DNA from: Psychromarinibacter sp048262455
GTDB taxonomy: Bacteria > Pseudomonadota > Alphaproteobacteria > Rhodobacterales > Rhodobacteraceae
Reading direction: 5' to 3'
Assembly: GCA_048262455.1 (NCBI GenBank)
Contig: JBLXFD010000019.1
Coordinates: 1 to 64,000, forward strand
DNA length: 64,000 nt
In this document: positions 34,920-43,552 of the stretch, one piece after another
Layout: every line of letters begins with the position of its first letter
Numbering within the stretch: position 1 is the stretch's first letter
The notes under the pieces: generated by a model
The model's database searches: none
What the model was told of the DNA's origin: nothing
The model's input: only the letters and a program-made list of their open reading frames with translations
Position numbers and translations under genes: made by a program

Positions 34920-35879
34920 TCAGCTGTCCTTGAAGGTGTTGAAACGGGTCCACGTCGCCCCGGCATCGCGGCTGAAGGCCAGGGTGCCATCGCGGGCGGC
35001 GACGAGGTGAAGCGGGTCGGCGGGATCGACGGCGAGCGCGCCGATGGTGCCGGGGGCGGCGAGCGCCCAGTTGACGCCGGCGTCGGTGGAGGCCCAGAGG
35101 CCACTTTTGGTGCCGGCGTAAAGCTGCCGCGGCGCCTCGGGCGCCAGCGCCAGGTGGGCGACCGGCTCTTCCGCCGGCAGGGACGCGGCGGGCGGCGGGG
35201 TCTTGCCGGCGACCAGCGCGTCCATGGCGTCGCCCGCCGTCACGTCCTGCCAGCGGCAGAAGCAGTCGGGCACCCGGGTCAGCCCCGCGCCGGTCCCGGC
35301 ATAAAGCCAGATGCCGCCCATGCCGGTCTCGCTGGCGACCGAGACGAGGCTGAGCACCTCGTGCTCGGCACCGTCCAGGTAGGGGCGGTCCATGACGAAC
35401 TCCCACGTCGCGCCGGTATCGGGGCTGCGCCACAGCCCGTCCCCCGCCAGCGCGGCATAGAGCATCTCCGGCTCCCGCGCTGCCATGGTCAGGGCGGTGA
35501 CGGGGGTGTCCGGTAGGCCGGCACCGGCCTGGGCCCAGCTCTCGCCCCCGTCTTGGCTTCGCCGCAGCCCGCCCTGCGCCAGCGCCGCCAGAAGCGTGCC
35601 GGGGCGGGCGGGGTGGCTGGCCAGCGTGGTGACGGGGGCGGTGAGGGCAAGTTTCCGCGCCTCCTCCGGCAGGAGACGCCAGAGGCCGGCATCGGTGGCG
35701 ACCACGGGCGTGGTGCCCTCGAAGGCAAGGGCGCGCGGCGCCCCGCCGGTTGCGGCGTGGGTCCGCCTTGGAAGGAGCATCGGCGCGGCGAGGGCGGCAA
35801 GGCCGCCGCCAAGCAGGCGCCTGCGCGTCAGGGCGCGCGGGGGAGATAACGGGGGAAAGAATAGGGGAAAGACAGGCAT
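34920..35879 (-). CDS. Tat-exported beta-propeller (BNR/sortilin-like repeat) protein
   Basis: A 319-residue protein. The N-terminus has a Tat signal (TRRRLLGGGLAALAAPMLLP). The mature part is built of repeats such as GGLRRSQDGGESW, DGLWRSPDTGATW, SGLWASTDAGVNW and GTLAFSRDAGATW, each ending in the S-x-D-x-G-x-x-W of BNR/Asp-box repeats, spaced 50-85 residues apart. Function unknown; such proteins often neighbour DUF411 and copper genes. The start at 35879 is favoured over one at 35903 because GGGAA lies upstream. Confidence 0.82.
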   Translation of the reverse strand: MPVFPLFFPPLSPPRALTRRRLLGGGLAALAAPMLLPRRTHAATGGAPRALAFEGTTPVVATDAGLWRLLPEEARKLALTAPVTTLASHPARPGTLLAALAQGGLRRSQDGGESWAQAGAGLPDTPVTALTMAAREPEMLYAALAGDGLWRSPDTGATWEFVMDRPYLDGAEHEVLSLVSVASETGMGGIWLYAGTGAGLTRVPDCFCRWQDVTAGDAMDALVAGKTPPPAASLPAEEPVAHLALAPEAPRQLYAGTKSGLWASTDAGVNWALAAPGTIGALAVDPADPLHLVAARDGTLAFSRDAGATWTRFNTFKDS

Positions 35880-35977
35880 TTGGCAGGTTCCCGATAGTGA
35901 CATCCGGTGTCGGTCGCGTGCCGGCCGGAAGGCGGCGGGCACTGCGGGACCGGGCCGTCACCCTCGGGTGCGGCCGG

Positions 35978-36334
35978 TCAGATCAGGAAGCGGCTTCGTG
36001 GTGGAAAGGGGTCCGAGCCCGGGTCGAGCCCCGACAGGTCGCGGTCCCGCGGTCGCTCCAGCGGCGTCACGCGCCGGCCGAAGGGGGCGGTGCGGGGTTC
36101 CGCGGCGGTCGAGAAGACCGGGGCCGTGCAGTCGAGGTCGCAGACCAGCGAAGCCTCGGCCTCGGGGCTGCAGGCGGGGCAGAGGTCGTCGTGCCCCTCG
36201 TCCATGGCCGCGGCGGCGCTTGCCATGCCCAGCGTCATCCTCGCGCCGCTCACGTCCTGCAAAAGCGCGCCGCCCAGCAGGGCGAGCGAGAGGCAGAGCA
36301 TGGCAAGGCGAAGCACGGCGCGCATGAGACGCAT
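35978..36334 (-). CDS. Small secreted Cys-containing protein (118 residues)
   Basis: The N-terminus is a signal peptide (MRLMRAVLRLAMLCLSLALLGGALL). The mature protein has a DLCPACSPEAEASLVCDLDCTAP stretch with four Cys and an acidic MDEGHDD before it, which could bind metal. The C-terminal part is Arg/Pro-rich. I do not recognise a family with confidence; DUF2946-like secreted proteins have similar layout. It is the first gene of the small redox/metal module. Confidence 0.6.
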   Translation of the reverse strand: MRLMRAVLRLAMLCLSLALLGGALLQDVSGARMTLGMASAAAAMDEGHDDLCPACSPEAEASLVCDLDCTAPVFSTAAEPRTAPFGRRVTPLERPRDRDLSGLDPGSDPFPPRSRFLI

Positions 36335-36419
36335 CTAGGGGCTCATAACCCGTTTGTCGATGGCCGGGCGCGGCGGGCCCTTCAACTGTTCGGAAGGGGC
36401 GGCCCCGTCAGGGCTCGTA

Positions 36420-37706
36420 TCAGGGCCCGTAGAAGACCCCCACCAGCCACAGCGGCACCGCCGGCACGTAGGTTACCAGCAGCAGCACCAGCACCAGCAC
36501 GCCGATGAATGGCAGGTTGGTGATGGTGGTGCGCCAGACATCGGTCTTGGCGATCGAACAGGCGGTCACCAGCACGCTGGCCACCGGCGGGGTCTGCTGG
36601 CCCAGCGCGATGTTCAGCGTCAGCAGGATCCCGAACTGGATCGGGTCGATCCCCAGTTGGTGCACCAGCGGCATGAAGATCGGCACCGTCAGGATGATCG
36701 CCGCCGCGCCGTGCAGCACCATGCCGACGAACAGCAGGAAGATGTTGATCAACATCAGCACCGCCAGCTTGTTCTCGGTGATCGCGGTGATCCCCTGCGC
36801 CAGCCGCTGCGGCACCTCCGTCTCGGTCAGGTACAGTCCCAGCACCGCCGAGGAGGCCACCAGCAGCATCACCGTCGCGGTCTGCAGCACCCCGTCCACC
36901 AAAGAGTTGTAGAGGTGGCGCAGTTCGAGTTCCCGGTAGATGAAAAGCCCGATCACCAGCGCGGCCAGCACCGCCAGCCCGGCGCCCTCGGTCGCGGTGA
37001 CGATACCGCCGAAGATGCCGCCGAGGATGATGACCGGCAGGATCAGCGCCCATGCGGCGTCGCGCGTGGCGTGCCACAGGCGGCACAGGTTGAACCCCTC
37101 CTCGCGCGGCAGGTCGTATCGGATGGCGAAGAAGTAGCACAGCGCCATCAGCAGCAGCCCGCCGATGATGCCCGGCAGGATTCCGGCCACGAACAGTTTG
37201 ACGATCGAGGTGTTGGACAGCGCGCCGTAGAGGATCATCGGGATCGACGGCGGGATGATGATCGCCAGCGAGGCCGAGGAAGAGGTGATTGCGGCGGCAA
37301 AACGCGGGGTGTAGCCCTTCTTCTTCATCGCCGGGATCAGGACGGAACCGGTGGCGGCCACGTCGGCCACCGCCGAGCCGGAGATCTCGGCGAAGAACAT
37401 CGACACGCCCACGTTCACCATCGCCAGCCCGCCCCGGACGAAGCCGATCAGCGCCGAGACGAAGGCGATCAGCCGGGTCGAGATGCCGCCGGTGTTCATC
37501 AGCGCGCCGGCGAGGATGAACAGCGGGATCGCGATCAGGGGAAAGCTGGTGGCCCCGTCGTAGACCGACAGCGCGGCGTTCAGGAAGCCGAGGTGGCCGT
37601 TGTTCAGCCAGACCCCCACCAGCCCGGCGCCGAGGATCGACACCGCGATGGGCTGGCCGATTGCGATCAGTGCGAACATGCCCAGAAGGACCAGCGCCTC
37701 GCTCAT
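36420..37706 (-). CDS. TRAP transporter large permease, DctM type
   Basis: A 428-residue inner membrane protein with about twelve hydrophobic segments. DctM signatures are PLIAIPLFILAGALMNTGGIS, ADVAATGSVLIPAMKKKGY, and LLTLNIALGQQTPPVASVLV. It overlaps the DctQ gene by four bases. It transports a carboxylate-type solute by proton or sodium symport together with DctP and DctQ. Confidence 0.94.
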   Translation of the reverse strand: MSEALVLLGMFALIAIGQPIAVSILGAGLVGVWLNNGHLGFLNAALSVYDGATSFPLIAIPLFILAGALMNTGGISTRLIAFVSALIGFVRGGLAMVNVGVSMFFAEISGSAVADVAATGSVLIPAMKKKGYTPRFAAAITSSSASLAIIIPPSIPMILYGALSNTSIVKLFVAGILPGIIGGLLLMALCYFFAIRYDLPREEGFNLCRLWHATRDAAWALILPVIILGGIFGGIVTATEGAGLAVLAALVIGLFIYRELELRHLYNSLVDGVLQTATVMLLVASSAVLGLYLTETEVPQRLAQGITAITENKLAVLMLINIFLLFVGMVLHGAAAIILTVPIFMPLVHQLGIDPIQFGILLTLNIALGQQTPPVASVLVTACSIAKTDVWRTTITNLPFIGVLVLVLLLVTYVPAVPLWLVGVFYGP

Positions 37707-38260
37707 GTCTTCTGCTCCCGCTGCGCCGCGATCTCGGCCTCGGCCCGGGCGATCTCGTGGGCGATTTCCTCGCTGTCGGGGTCGCGGCCGCTGCGCACCG
37801 CCGCCAGCCGTTCCGGCAGGGTCAGCAGCCGGCCCGCGATCATCAGCGCGGCGCTGACCGGCACCACCCCCTGGATGAACCAGCGCGGCACCCAGCGCAG
37901 GGTGGTCATGGTCTCGTTGCCGAAGATCCCCAGGATCACCCAGCTGCCCCAGAGCACCACCGCGAAGACCCCCAGGAAGACCAGCTCGTTCACCGTGAAC
38001 AGCACCAGCCGGCCCGCGGGCGGCAGCCCGTACAGCAGCCCGCTGAAGCCAAGGTGCGCGTTGCGCAGCACCGCCAGCGCGGCGCCGGAATAGGTGATCC
38101 AGGCCAGCAGCACGATGGCCACCTCGTCGTACCAGATCAGCGAATTGCCGGTGTAGCGAAAGCCGACGCCCATCAGCACGATGACCGCCAGGACCAGGAT
38201 CAGCCCGATGGTGATCGCCTGCAGGGCAAGGTCGAGCCAGTGGATGAGGCGGGCGCGCAT
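37703..38260 (-). CDS. TRAP transporter small permease, DctQ type
   Basis: A 185-residue protein with four hydrophobic helices, as DctQ. The WYDEVAIVLLAWITYSGAALAVLRNAHLGF stretch is the typical second/third helix region. I start at the ATG at 38260, which has GGAGAG upstream, instead of the longer frame to 38317 that would run into the hairpin. Confidence 0.9.
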   Translation of the reverse strand: MRARLIHWLDLALQAITIGLILVLAVIVLMGVGFRYTGNSLIWYDEVAIVLLAWITYSGAALAVLRNAHLGFSGLLYGLPPAGRLVLFTVNELVFLGVFAVVLWGSWVILGIFGNETMTTLRWVPRWFIQGVVPVSAALMIAGRLLTLPERLAAVRSGRDPDSEEIAHEIARAEAEIAAQREQKT

Positions 38261-38278
38261 GGTCTCTCCGGCAAAGGG

Positions 38279-38305
38279 CGGGACGGCGAGGCTGTCGCCG
38301 TCCCG
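38279..38305 (-). terminator. GC-rich hairpin between dctP and dctQ type genes
   Basis: A perfect 11-base stem (CGGGACGGCGA at 38279-38289, TCGCCGTCCCG at 38295-38305) with a 5-base loop lies 28 bases after the DctP stop and before the DctQ start. No T-run follows. It is the fourth such hairpin after a solute-binding protein gene in this window. Confidence 0.65.
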
Positions 38306-38333
38306 GTCAGGTTCCAATGGGTGCGGTCGCGGC

Positions 38334-39320
38334 CTAGCTGCCGCCGCCGGCCAGACCCATCACGTCGTCGATCATCTGCTGTCCGCCCTCGACCTCGGCG
38401 GCGAACTTCTCGTACAGCGGCGCCGAGGCGGCGACGAAGGCCTCGCGGTCGGCGGTGTTCACCTCCATCCCGTCGGCCTTCAGCTCGTCCAGCAGCGTGC
38501 CCTCGGCGGCGGCCCCCTGCTCGCGCGCCCACAGCGCCATCTCCTGCGCGGTCTCGGCGAGGATCTGCTGCACCTCGGGGTCCAGCTTCTCGAAGGCGGT
38601 CACGCCCACGGTGGGATAGGCGGGCGAATAGACGTGGTTGGACAGCGACAGGTACTTCTGCACCTCCTGCAGCTTGGCCCCGGCGATGTTGGTCAGCGGG
38701 TTCTCCTGCCCGTCGATCACCCCGGTCTGCAGCGACACGAAGACCTCGGAAAAGGACATCGGCGTCGGGTTGGCGCCGTACTCGCTGAACATCGCCACGC
38801 GCCAGGAGGAATTCGGCGTGCGGATCTTCAGCCCGTCGAGATCGGCGGGGGTGTTGATGGGCCGCTCGTTGTTGGTGATGTGGCGGAACCCGTTCTCCCA
38901 GACCGCCAGCGGGCGATAGCCCTGCGCCTCGGCGGCCGGCACCAGCACGTCCTTGAAGAAGGTGGTGTCGATCTTCGCCAGGTGATCGCGGTCGGCCACC
39001 AGGAACGGCAGGTCGAAGATCGCGTATTCCGGCGCGATCTCGGGCATGATCGAGGAGGGCAGCGTCATGTGCATGGTGCCGATCTTCAGCTTCTGCAGCA
39101 TGTCCTTGTCCTTGCCCAGCTGCGAGCTGTCAAAGACCTTCACCTCGCCCATGTCGCCAAGCTTCTCGTTGGCGCGGCGGGCGAATTCGTGGGCGGTCTG
39201 CCCCTGCAGCGAGCTTGGCGTCGCGGAGATCCCGAAAATGATCTCCTGCTGCGCCAGCGCCGGGCCGGCGGCAAGGCCTGCCGCCAGGGTTGCGGCGACG
39301 AAGGTATGTCTCAGTTTCAT
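38334..39320 (-). CDS. TRAP transporter solute-binding protein, DctP type
   Basis: A 328-residue periplasmic protein with a Sec signal (MKLRHTFVAATLAAGLAAGPALA). DctP features are EIIFGISATPSSLQGQTAHEFARRAN, DSSQLGKDKDMLQKLKIGTMHM and LKIRTPNSSWRVAMFSEYGANPTPMSFSEVFVSLQTGVIDGQENPL, with the Arg and Asn residues that clasp the ligand carboxylate. The start has GGAGGAGAG. It follows the PdxA2-like gene by 65 bases. The ligand is probably a hydroxy-carboxylate, given the enzyme. Confidence 0.92.
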   Translation of the reverse strand: MKLRHTFVAATLAAGLAAGPALAQQEIIFGISATPSSLQGQTAHEFARRANEKLGDMGEVKVFDSSQLGKDKDMLQKLKIGTMHMTLPSSIMPEIAPEYAIFDLPFLVADRDHLAKIDTTFFKDVLVPAAEAQGYRPLAVWENGFRHITNNERPINTPADLDGLKIRTPNSSWRVAMFSEYGANPTPMSFSEVFVSLQTGVIDGQENPLTNIAGAKLQEVQKYLSLSNHVYSPAYPTVGVTAFEKLDPEVQQILAETAQEMALWAREQGAAAEGTLLDELKADGMEVNTADREAFVAASAPLYEKFAAEVEGGQQMIDDVMGLAGGGS

Positions 39321-39385
39321 TGTCTCTCCTCCCAATGGGTTGTCTGAGGTCGTCTGGTCGTGGTCAGCCGATGGTCAGCCGATGG

Positions 39386-40462
39386 TCAGCCGGGCACGTT
39401 CTCCCGCAGCAGGCCGGCGATCCGTTCCGGCAGCCGCTCGCGCAGCCCGGGGTCGATCTCGCCGCGCGGCTGCATGGCGGCCAGCCGGCGGCCCAGGGCG
39501 GCGGCGTTGAAGGTGGCGCCGGTATCGGCCACCCCCTGCCCCGCGATGTCGTAGGCGGTGCCGTGGGCCGGGGTCACGATGGGAAAGCCGTAGCCCGCGA
39601 TCAGCGTGACGCCGCGGTCGAAGCCCAGCAGCTTCATCGCGATCTGCCCCTGGTCGTGGAACATGGTCAGCACCGCGTCGAACTCTCCCTTCACCGCGCG
39701 CACGAAGACGGTGTCCGAGGGCACCGGCCCGGTGACGGCCAGCTGCGCCTGTTGCGCGCGCTCCACCGCCGGGCGGATCAGGTCCTCGTCCTCGTCGCCG
39801 AAGTTGCGCCCGTCCCCGGCGTGGGGGTTCAGCGCGGCGACTCCGATGCGCGGCCGCTCGAACCCGGCGGCGCGCATGACCTCGTCGGTCAGGCGCAGGC
39901 TGTCGAAGATCCGCTCCGCGCTCAGCATGTCCGCCACGTCGCGCAGCGGCACGTGCGAGGTGACGCGGGCGTTCCAGACCTCGTCGAGCACGTTGAACTC
40001 GCGCCCCGACCGGGCGGCGTCGATGGTGCGGTTGATGAACCCGATCTCGTCCACGTAGTCGGGCGAGGCAAGGCGCATGGCGTGCTTGTTGAAGGGGGTG
40101 AAGAACACCGTGTCCGCCAGGCCCGACTGCGCCGCCAGCAGCGCGGCGGCGAAGTTCTGCAGCGAGGCGCGGCCGCCTGCGGGCGAGGATTCGCCCAGCG
40201 GCACCGCCTCTGGATCGCAGTTCGCGAGGTCGACCAGCAGGCTGCCCTCCGGCAGCGGCCACGACAGGGCGTCCACCGATAGCGCCGGCAGGTCCACCGA
40301 GACCCCCGCGTGCCGGGCGCCCTGCTGCACCATGCGGGCATCGCCGAAGATCACCAGGTCGCCGGGGTTCGCCACGTCGTCCGCAAGGACGCGCGCCGCC
40401 AGTTCCGGCCCGATACCTCCGGCATCGCCGATCGCCATGGCCACGCGGCCGGATCCTGTCAT
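39386..40462 (-). CDS. PdxA2-like 4-phosphate dehydrogenase (D-threonate/D-erythronate type)
   Basis: A 358-residue PdxA-family NAD-dependent dehydrogenase/decarboxylase. Metal ligands are in TSHVPLRDV (His), TMFHDQGQIAMKL (His) and TPAHGTAYDIAG (His). The family includes biosynthetic PdxA and the catabolic PdxA2, which oxidises 4-phospho-D-erythronate or -threonate to dihydroxyacetone phosphate. Here it is linked to a TRAP importer and a GntR regulator, as catabolic PdxA2 genes are. The partner kinase (DUF1537) is missing from the neighbourhood. The ATG at 40462 follows GGGGAGGGG. Confidence 0.82.
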   Translation of the reverse strand: MTGSGRVAMAIGDAGGIGPELAARVLADDVANPGDLVIFGDARMVQQGARHAGVSVDLPALSVDALSWPLPEGSLLVDLANCDPEAVPLGESSPAGGRASLQNFAAALLAAQSGLADTVFFTPFNKHAMRLASPDYVDEIGFINRTIDAARSGREFNVLDEVWNARVTSHVPLRDVADMLSAERIFDSLRLTDEVMRAAGFERPRIGVAALNPHAGDGRNFGDEDEDLIRPAVERAQQAQLAVTGPVPSDTVFVRAVKGEFDAVLTMFHDQGQIAMKLLGFDRGVTLIAGYGFPIVTPAHGTAYDIAGQGVADTGATFNAAALGRRLAAMQPRGEIDPGLRERLPERIAGLLRENVPG

Positions 40463-40487
40463 GTCGCCCCTCCCCGATTCTTGTATT

Positions 40488-40504
40488 TTGTATACATGAT
40501 ACAA
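40488..40504. promoter_or_regulatory. Putative GntR operator TTGTATACATGATACAA
   Basis: A palindrome with 6-base arms TTGTAT/ATACAA around a 5-base centre lies in the 102-base gap between the divergent PdxA2-like and GntR genes, 26 bases from the former start. The TTGTATAC-type half sites are typical of FCD-family GntR repressors. It could control both directions. Confidence 0.6.
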
Positions 40505-40564
40505 CTATCGACTTGCAACGCCTTGTTGGTTATCCTGTTCGAACCGCATCAACGGGCCTGAAAG

Positions 40565-41242
40565 ATGTCTGATTACACCGACTTGTCTGCCGCCGGCGCA
40601 TTGGCGATCAAGAACCGCTCGCTGCACGACCAGGTCGCCAGCCGCGTGCGTGACATGATCATCGAGGGGATTCTCGAACCCGGCAGCCGCATCGACGAGG
40701 CGCGCCTGATCGATGATCTCGGCGTCTCGCGCACCCCCTTCCGCGAGGCGCTGCGCACGCTGGCGGCCGAGGGGCTGGTGATCGTGCGTCCCTCGAAGGG
40801 CAGCACCATACGCAAGCTGACGCCAGAGGACGTCTTTTCCATGCTGGAGGTTCTGGGCCACCTGGAGCGGCTGGCGGGGCAACTGGCCTGCCAGCGCGCC
40901 TCCGAGGACGAGATCGCCGGCCTCGTGGACCTGCACAACCGCATGATGGCCTTCTACAGGTCGCGCGACCGGATGCCCTATTACAAGCTGAACCAGGAAT
41001 TCCACAGCCGCCTCACCGCGTTGTCGAAGAACCAGACCCTGATCGAGATGCAGTCGAACCTGCAGGCCCGGCTGAAGCGCATCCGCTACATCGGCAACCA
41101 GACGCCGGAGAACTGGACCGGCGCGGTGCAGGACCACGAGGCGATGGTGGCGGCGCTCTCGGCGCGGGACGGGGGCGGGCTGGGGGACGTGATGGCCGCC
41201 CACCTCAGCAATACCTGGGAACGGGTGAAGGACAGCCTGTAG
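40565..41242 (+). CDS. GntR-family regulator with FCD domain
   Basis: A 225-residue regulator divergent from the PdxA2/TRAP operon. The winged helix (LHDQVASRVRDMIIEGILEPGSRIDEARLIDDLGVSRTPFREALRTLAAEGLV) is followed by a helical FCD domain (LNQEFHSRLTALS, DHEAMVAALSARDG) with the usual His metal ligands. It likely represses the neighbouring operon until the imported hydroxy acid or a derivative is present. Confidence 0.92.
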   Translation: MSDYTDLSAAGALAIKNRSLHDQVASRVRDMIIEGILEPGSRIDEARLIDDLGVSRTPFREALRTLAAEGLVIVRPSKGSTIRKLTPEDVFSMLEVLGHLERLAGQLACQRASEDEIAGLVDLHNRMMAFYRSRDRMPYYKLNQEFHSRLTALSKNQTLIEMQSNLQARLKRIRYIGNQTPENWTGAVQDHEAMVAALSARDGGGLGDVMAAHLSNTWERVKDSL

Positions 41243-41246
41243 GGGC

Positions 41247-42794
41247 CTAGAACAGCGAGCCCTGCTGCGGCGGCTCCTCTGCCTTGCCGCGCCGCGCCGG
41301 GCGGCCGCCGATTTTCAGGCGGCCATCGGCGAACTCCACCTCCAGCCCGGTCGCGGCCTCGGCCTCGGCCTTGCGCGTCACCACGCCGCCGTCGCCGCGC
41401 ACCACGGCATAGCCGCGCTTCAGCGTCTCGCGGTAGCCAAGGCTCTGGCGCAGCCGTTCCAGCGCCTCCAGCCGCTTGTGCCAGACCTCCAGCCGCGCCC
41501 GGCCCGCCGCCGCCAGCCGCGCCGCGGCGGTGGCGACGCAGTCGGTCTGCCGCCGGCGGTCCCGGCTCAGCAAGTCCGGCCGCAGGCGCGCCGCCAGCCG
41601 CTGCAGGTCCCGCTCGCGCAGCCCGCGCCCGCGTCCCAGTGCCGGGGTCAGTCGCGCCGCCCCCTGTGCCAGCCGCGCCCGGCGGTCCGCCAGCATCCGG
41701 CGCAGCACGCCGGGGCGCAGGTGCGCCGCCGCCTCGGCCAGCCGCGCGCGCTTGCGCTCGCGCATCCGGTCCAGCGCGCCGGGCAGGCGCAGGGCCGCGA
41801 AGGCCAGCCGCTGGCGCGCGGGGGCGGCCAGGGTTTCGGGCCGGGGCAGCGCGCGGGACAGGTCCCCCAGCCGCTGCCGCCGCCGCGCGATCCCCTGCGC
41901 CGTGCAGCGCCGCAGACGGGCCTCCTGCGCCTCGGTCCAGTTCAGCAGCTCCAGCCGCACCGGCACCGCCAGTTCCGCCGCCGCGGTGGGCGTCGGCGCG
42001 CGGCGGTCGGAGACGTAGTCGATCAGCGTTGTGTCCGTCTCGTGCCCCACGGCGGAGATCAGCGGGATCCGGCTGGCCGCCGCCGCCCGCGCCACCGATT
42101 CCTCGTTGAAGCCCCACAGGTCCTCGATCGACCCGCCGCCCCGCGCGACGATCAGCAGGTCCGGCCGCGGCACCGCGCCGCCGGGAGTCAGCCGGTTGAA
42201 GCCCTCGATGGCCCGCGTCACCTCCGGCGCGCAGCGCTCGCCCTGCACCGCCACGGGCCAGATCAGCACCTTGCGCGGAAAGCGGTCGCGCAGCCGGTGC
42301 AGGATGTCGCGGATCACCGCGCCCGAGGGCGAGGTGATCACGCCGATCACCTCCGGCAGGTAGGGCAGCGGCTTCTTGCGCCCGGCGTCGAACAGCCCCT
42401 CGGCCTCCAGCGCCTTCTTGCGCTTTTCCAGCATCGCCATCAGCGCGCCGACACCGGCGGGGCGGATGTCCTCGATCACCATCTGGTACTTCGACTGCCC
42501 GCCGAAGGTGGTCAGCCGCCCCGTGGCGATCACCTCCATCCCCTCCTCGGGGGGCGTGGCCAGTCGGCCCGCGACGCCCTTCCAGACCACGCTGGCAAGG
42601 CAGTTCCGGTCGTCCTTCAGGTCAAGGTAGATGTGGCCCGAGCGCGGCCGCGACACGCGCCCCACCTCGCCGCGAACCCGAACCTGGCCAAATTCGCCCT
42701 CCACAACGCGTTTCACGGCCCCCGACAGCTCGGAGACCGTGAACTCGTGCGCGTTTCCGCCCGTGGGCGGGTCTTCGTCGATCAGGTCGGACAT
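41247..42794 (-). CDS. xseA: Exodeoxyribonuclease VII large subunit XseA
   Basis: A 515-residue nuclease subunit. The N-terminal OB-fold (FTVSELSGAVKRVVEGEFGQVRVRGEVGRVSRPRSGHIYLDLKDD) is followed by the catalytic core (PEVIGVITSPSGAVIRDILHRLRDRFP, LLIVARGGGSIEDLWGFNEE, SAVGHETDTTLIDYVSDRRAPTPTAAAE) and a long Arg/Ala-rich coiled-coil region that is not conserved in detail. The C-terminus ends in GSLF as in other XseA. I take the ATG at 42794 (MSDLIDEDP). It overlaps nothing and ends 4 bases from the GntR gene. Confidence 0.93.
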   Translation of the reverse strand: MSDLIDEDPPTGGNAHEFTVSELSGAVKRVVEGEFGQVRVRGEVGRVSRPRSGHIYLDLKDDRNCLASVVWKGVAGRLATPPEEGMEVIATGRLTTFGGQSKYQMVIEDIRPAGVGALMAMLEKRKKALEAEGLFDAGRKKPLPYLPEVIGVITSPSGAVIRDILHRLRDRFPRKVLIWPVAVQGERCAPEVTRAIEGFNRLTPGGAVPRPDLLIVARGGGSIEDLWGFNEESVARAAAASRIPLISAVGHETDTTLIDYVSDRRAPTPTAAAELAVPVRLELLNWTEAQEARLRRCTAQGIARRRQRLGDLSRALPRPETLAAPARQRLAFAALRLPGALDRMRERKRARLAEAAAHLRPGVLRRMLADRRARLAQGAARLTPALGRGRGLRERDLQRLAARLRPDLLSRDRRRQTDCVATAAARLAAAGRARLEVWHKRLEALERLRQSLGYRETLKRGYAVVRGDGGVVTRKAEAEAATGLEVEFADGRLKIGGRPARRGKAEEPPQQGSLF

Positions 42795-42831
42795 GGATCC
42801 ATCCATGCCCGATCCCGCGGCAAAGGAAAAG

Positions 42832-43392
42832 TCAGGCCGCGTCGCGCTGGTGCTTTCCCTCGGCGATCTCCTCCACCAGCTTGGCGCAGAAGGCATCGAG
42901 GTCGCCGGGGTTGCGGCTGGTGACGAGGCCGTTGTCGGTGACGACTTCCTTGTCCTCCCAGTGGCCGCCGGCGTTGATCACGTCGGTCTTGATCGACTTG
43001 TAGGACGTCAGCTTGCGCCCGTGCACCAGGCCGCATTCGATCAGCAGCCAAGGCGCGTGGCAGATGGCGCCGATCGGCTTGCCGGCCTCGAAGAAGGCGT
43101 GGACCAGCCGCAGCGCGTCCTCTTCCACCCGCAGCAGGTCCGGGTTGATCTGCCCGCCCGGCAGCACCAGCGCGTGGTAATCCTCGTGGCTGACGTCCTT
43201 CAGCGCGCGGTCCACCTTCACCGGGTTGCCCCAGTTGTCGGTGTCCCAGCCCTTGATCTCGCCGTCCTCGGGCGAGACCACGTGCACCTCGGCGCCGGCT
43301 TCCTTCAGCTTCTTCAGCGGCACCTCCAGTTCCGACTGCTCGAAACCGTGGGTGGCGAGAATCGCGATCTTCTTTCCGTCCAGCTTGGCCAT
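42832..43392 (-). CDS. DJ-1/PfpI-family protein
   Basis: A 186-residue PfpI-type protein. The strand KIAILATHGFEQSELEVPLKKL carries the conserved Glu, and AICHAPWLL holds the nucleophilic Cys followed by His. Such proteins act as glyoxalase/deglycase or stress proteins. It precedes xseA with 37 bases between. The start is the ATG at 43392 with GGAGGTCATC before it. Confidence 0.92.
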   Translation of the reverse strand: MAKLDGKKIAILATHGFEQSELEVPLKKLKEAGAEVHVVSPEDGEIKGWDTDNWGNPVKVDRALKDVSHEDYHALVLPGGQINPDLLRVEEDALRLVHAFFEAGKPIGAICHAPWLLIECGLVHGRKLTSYKSIKTDVINAGGHWEDKEVVTDNGLVTSRNPGDLDAFCAKLVEEIAEGKHQRDAA

Positions 43393-43552
43393 GATGACCT
43401 CCGTTCAATGCGTTGCATGTCTGTCGGCCCTATCAACCCGTGGACGCCGCCCATGTTCCTTGCACCCCCGGTGACGTGACCGGAGCCCCGCCTTCCTTGC
43501 ACCCCGGCCGCCGCGCGCCTAATCAGGCGGCAATTCGGCAGCGGAGCGTGAC

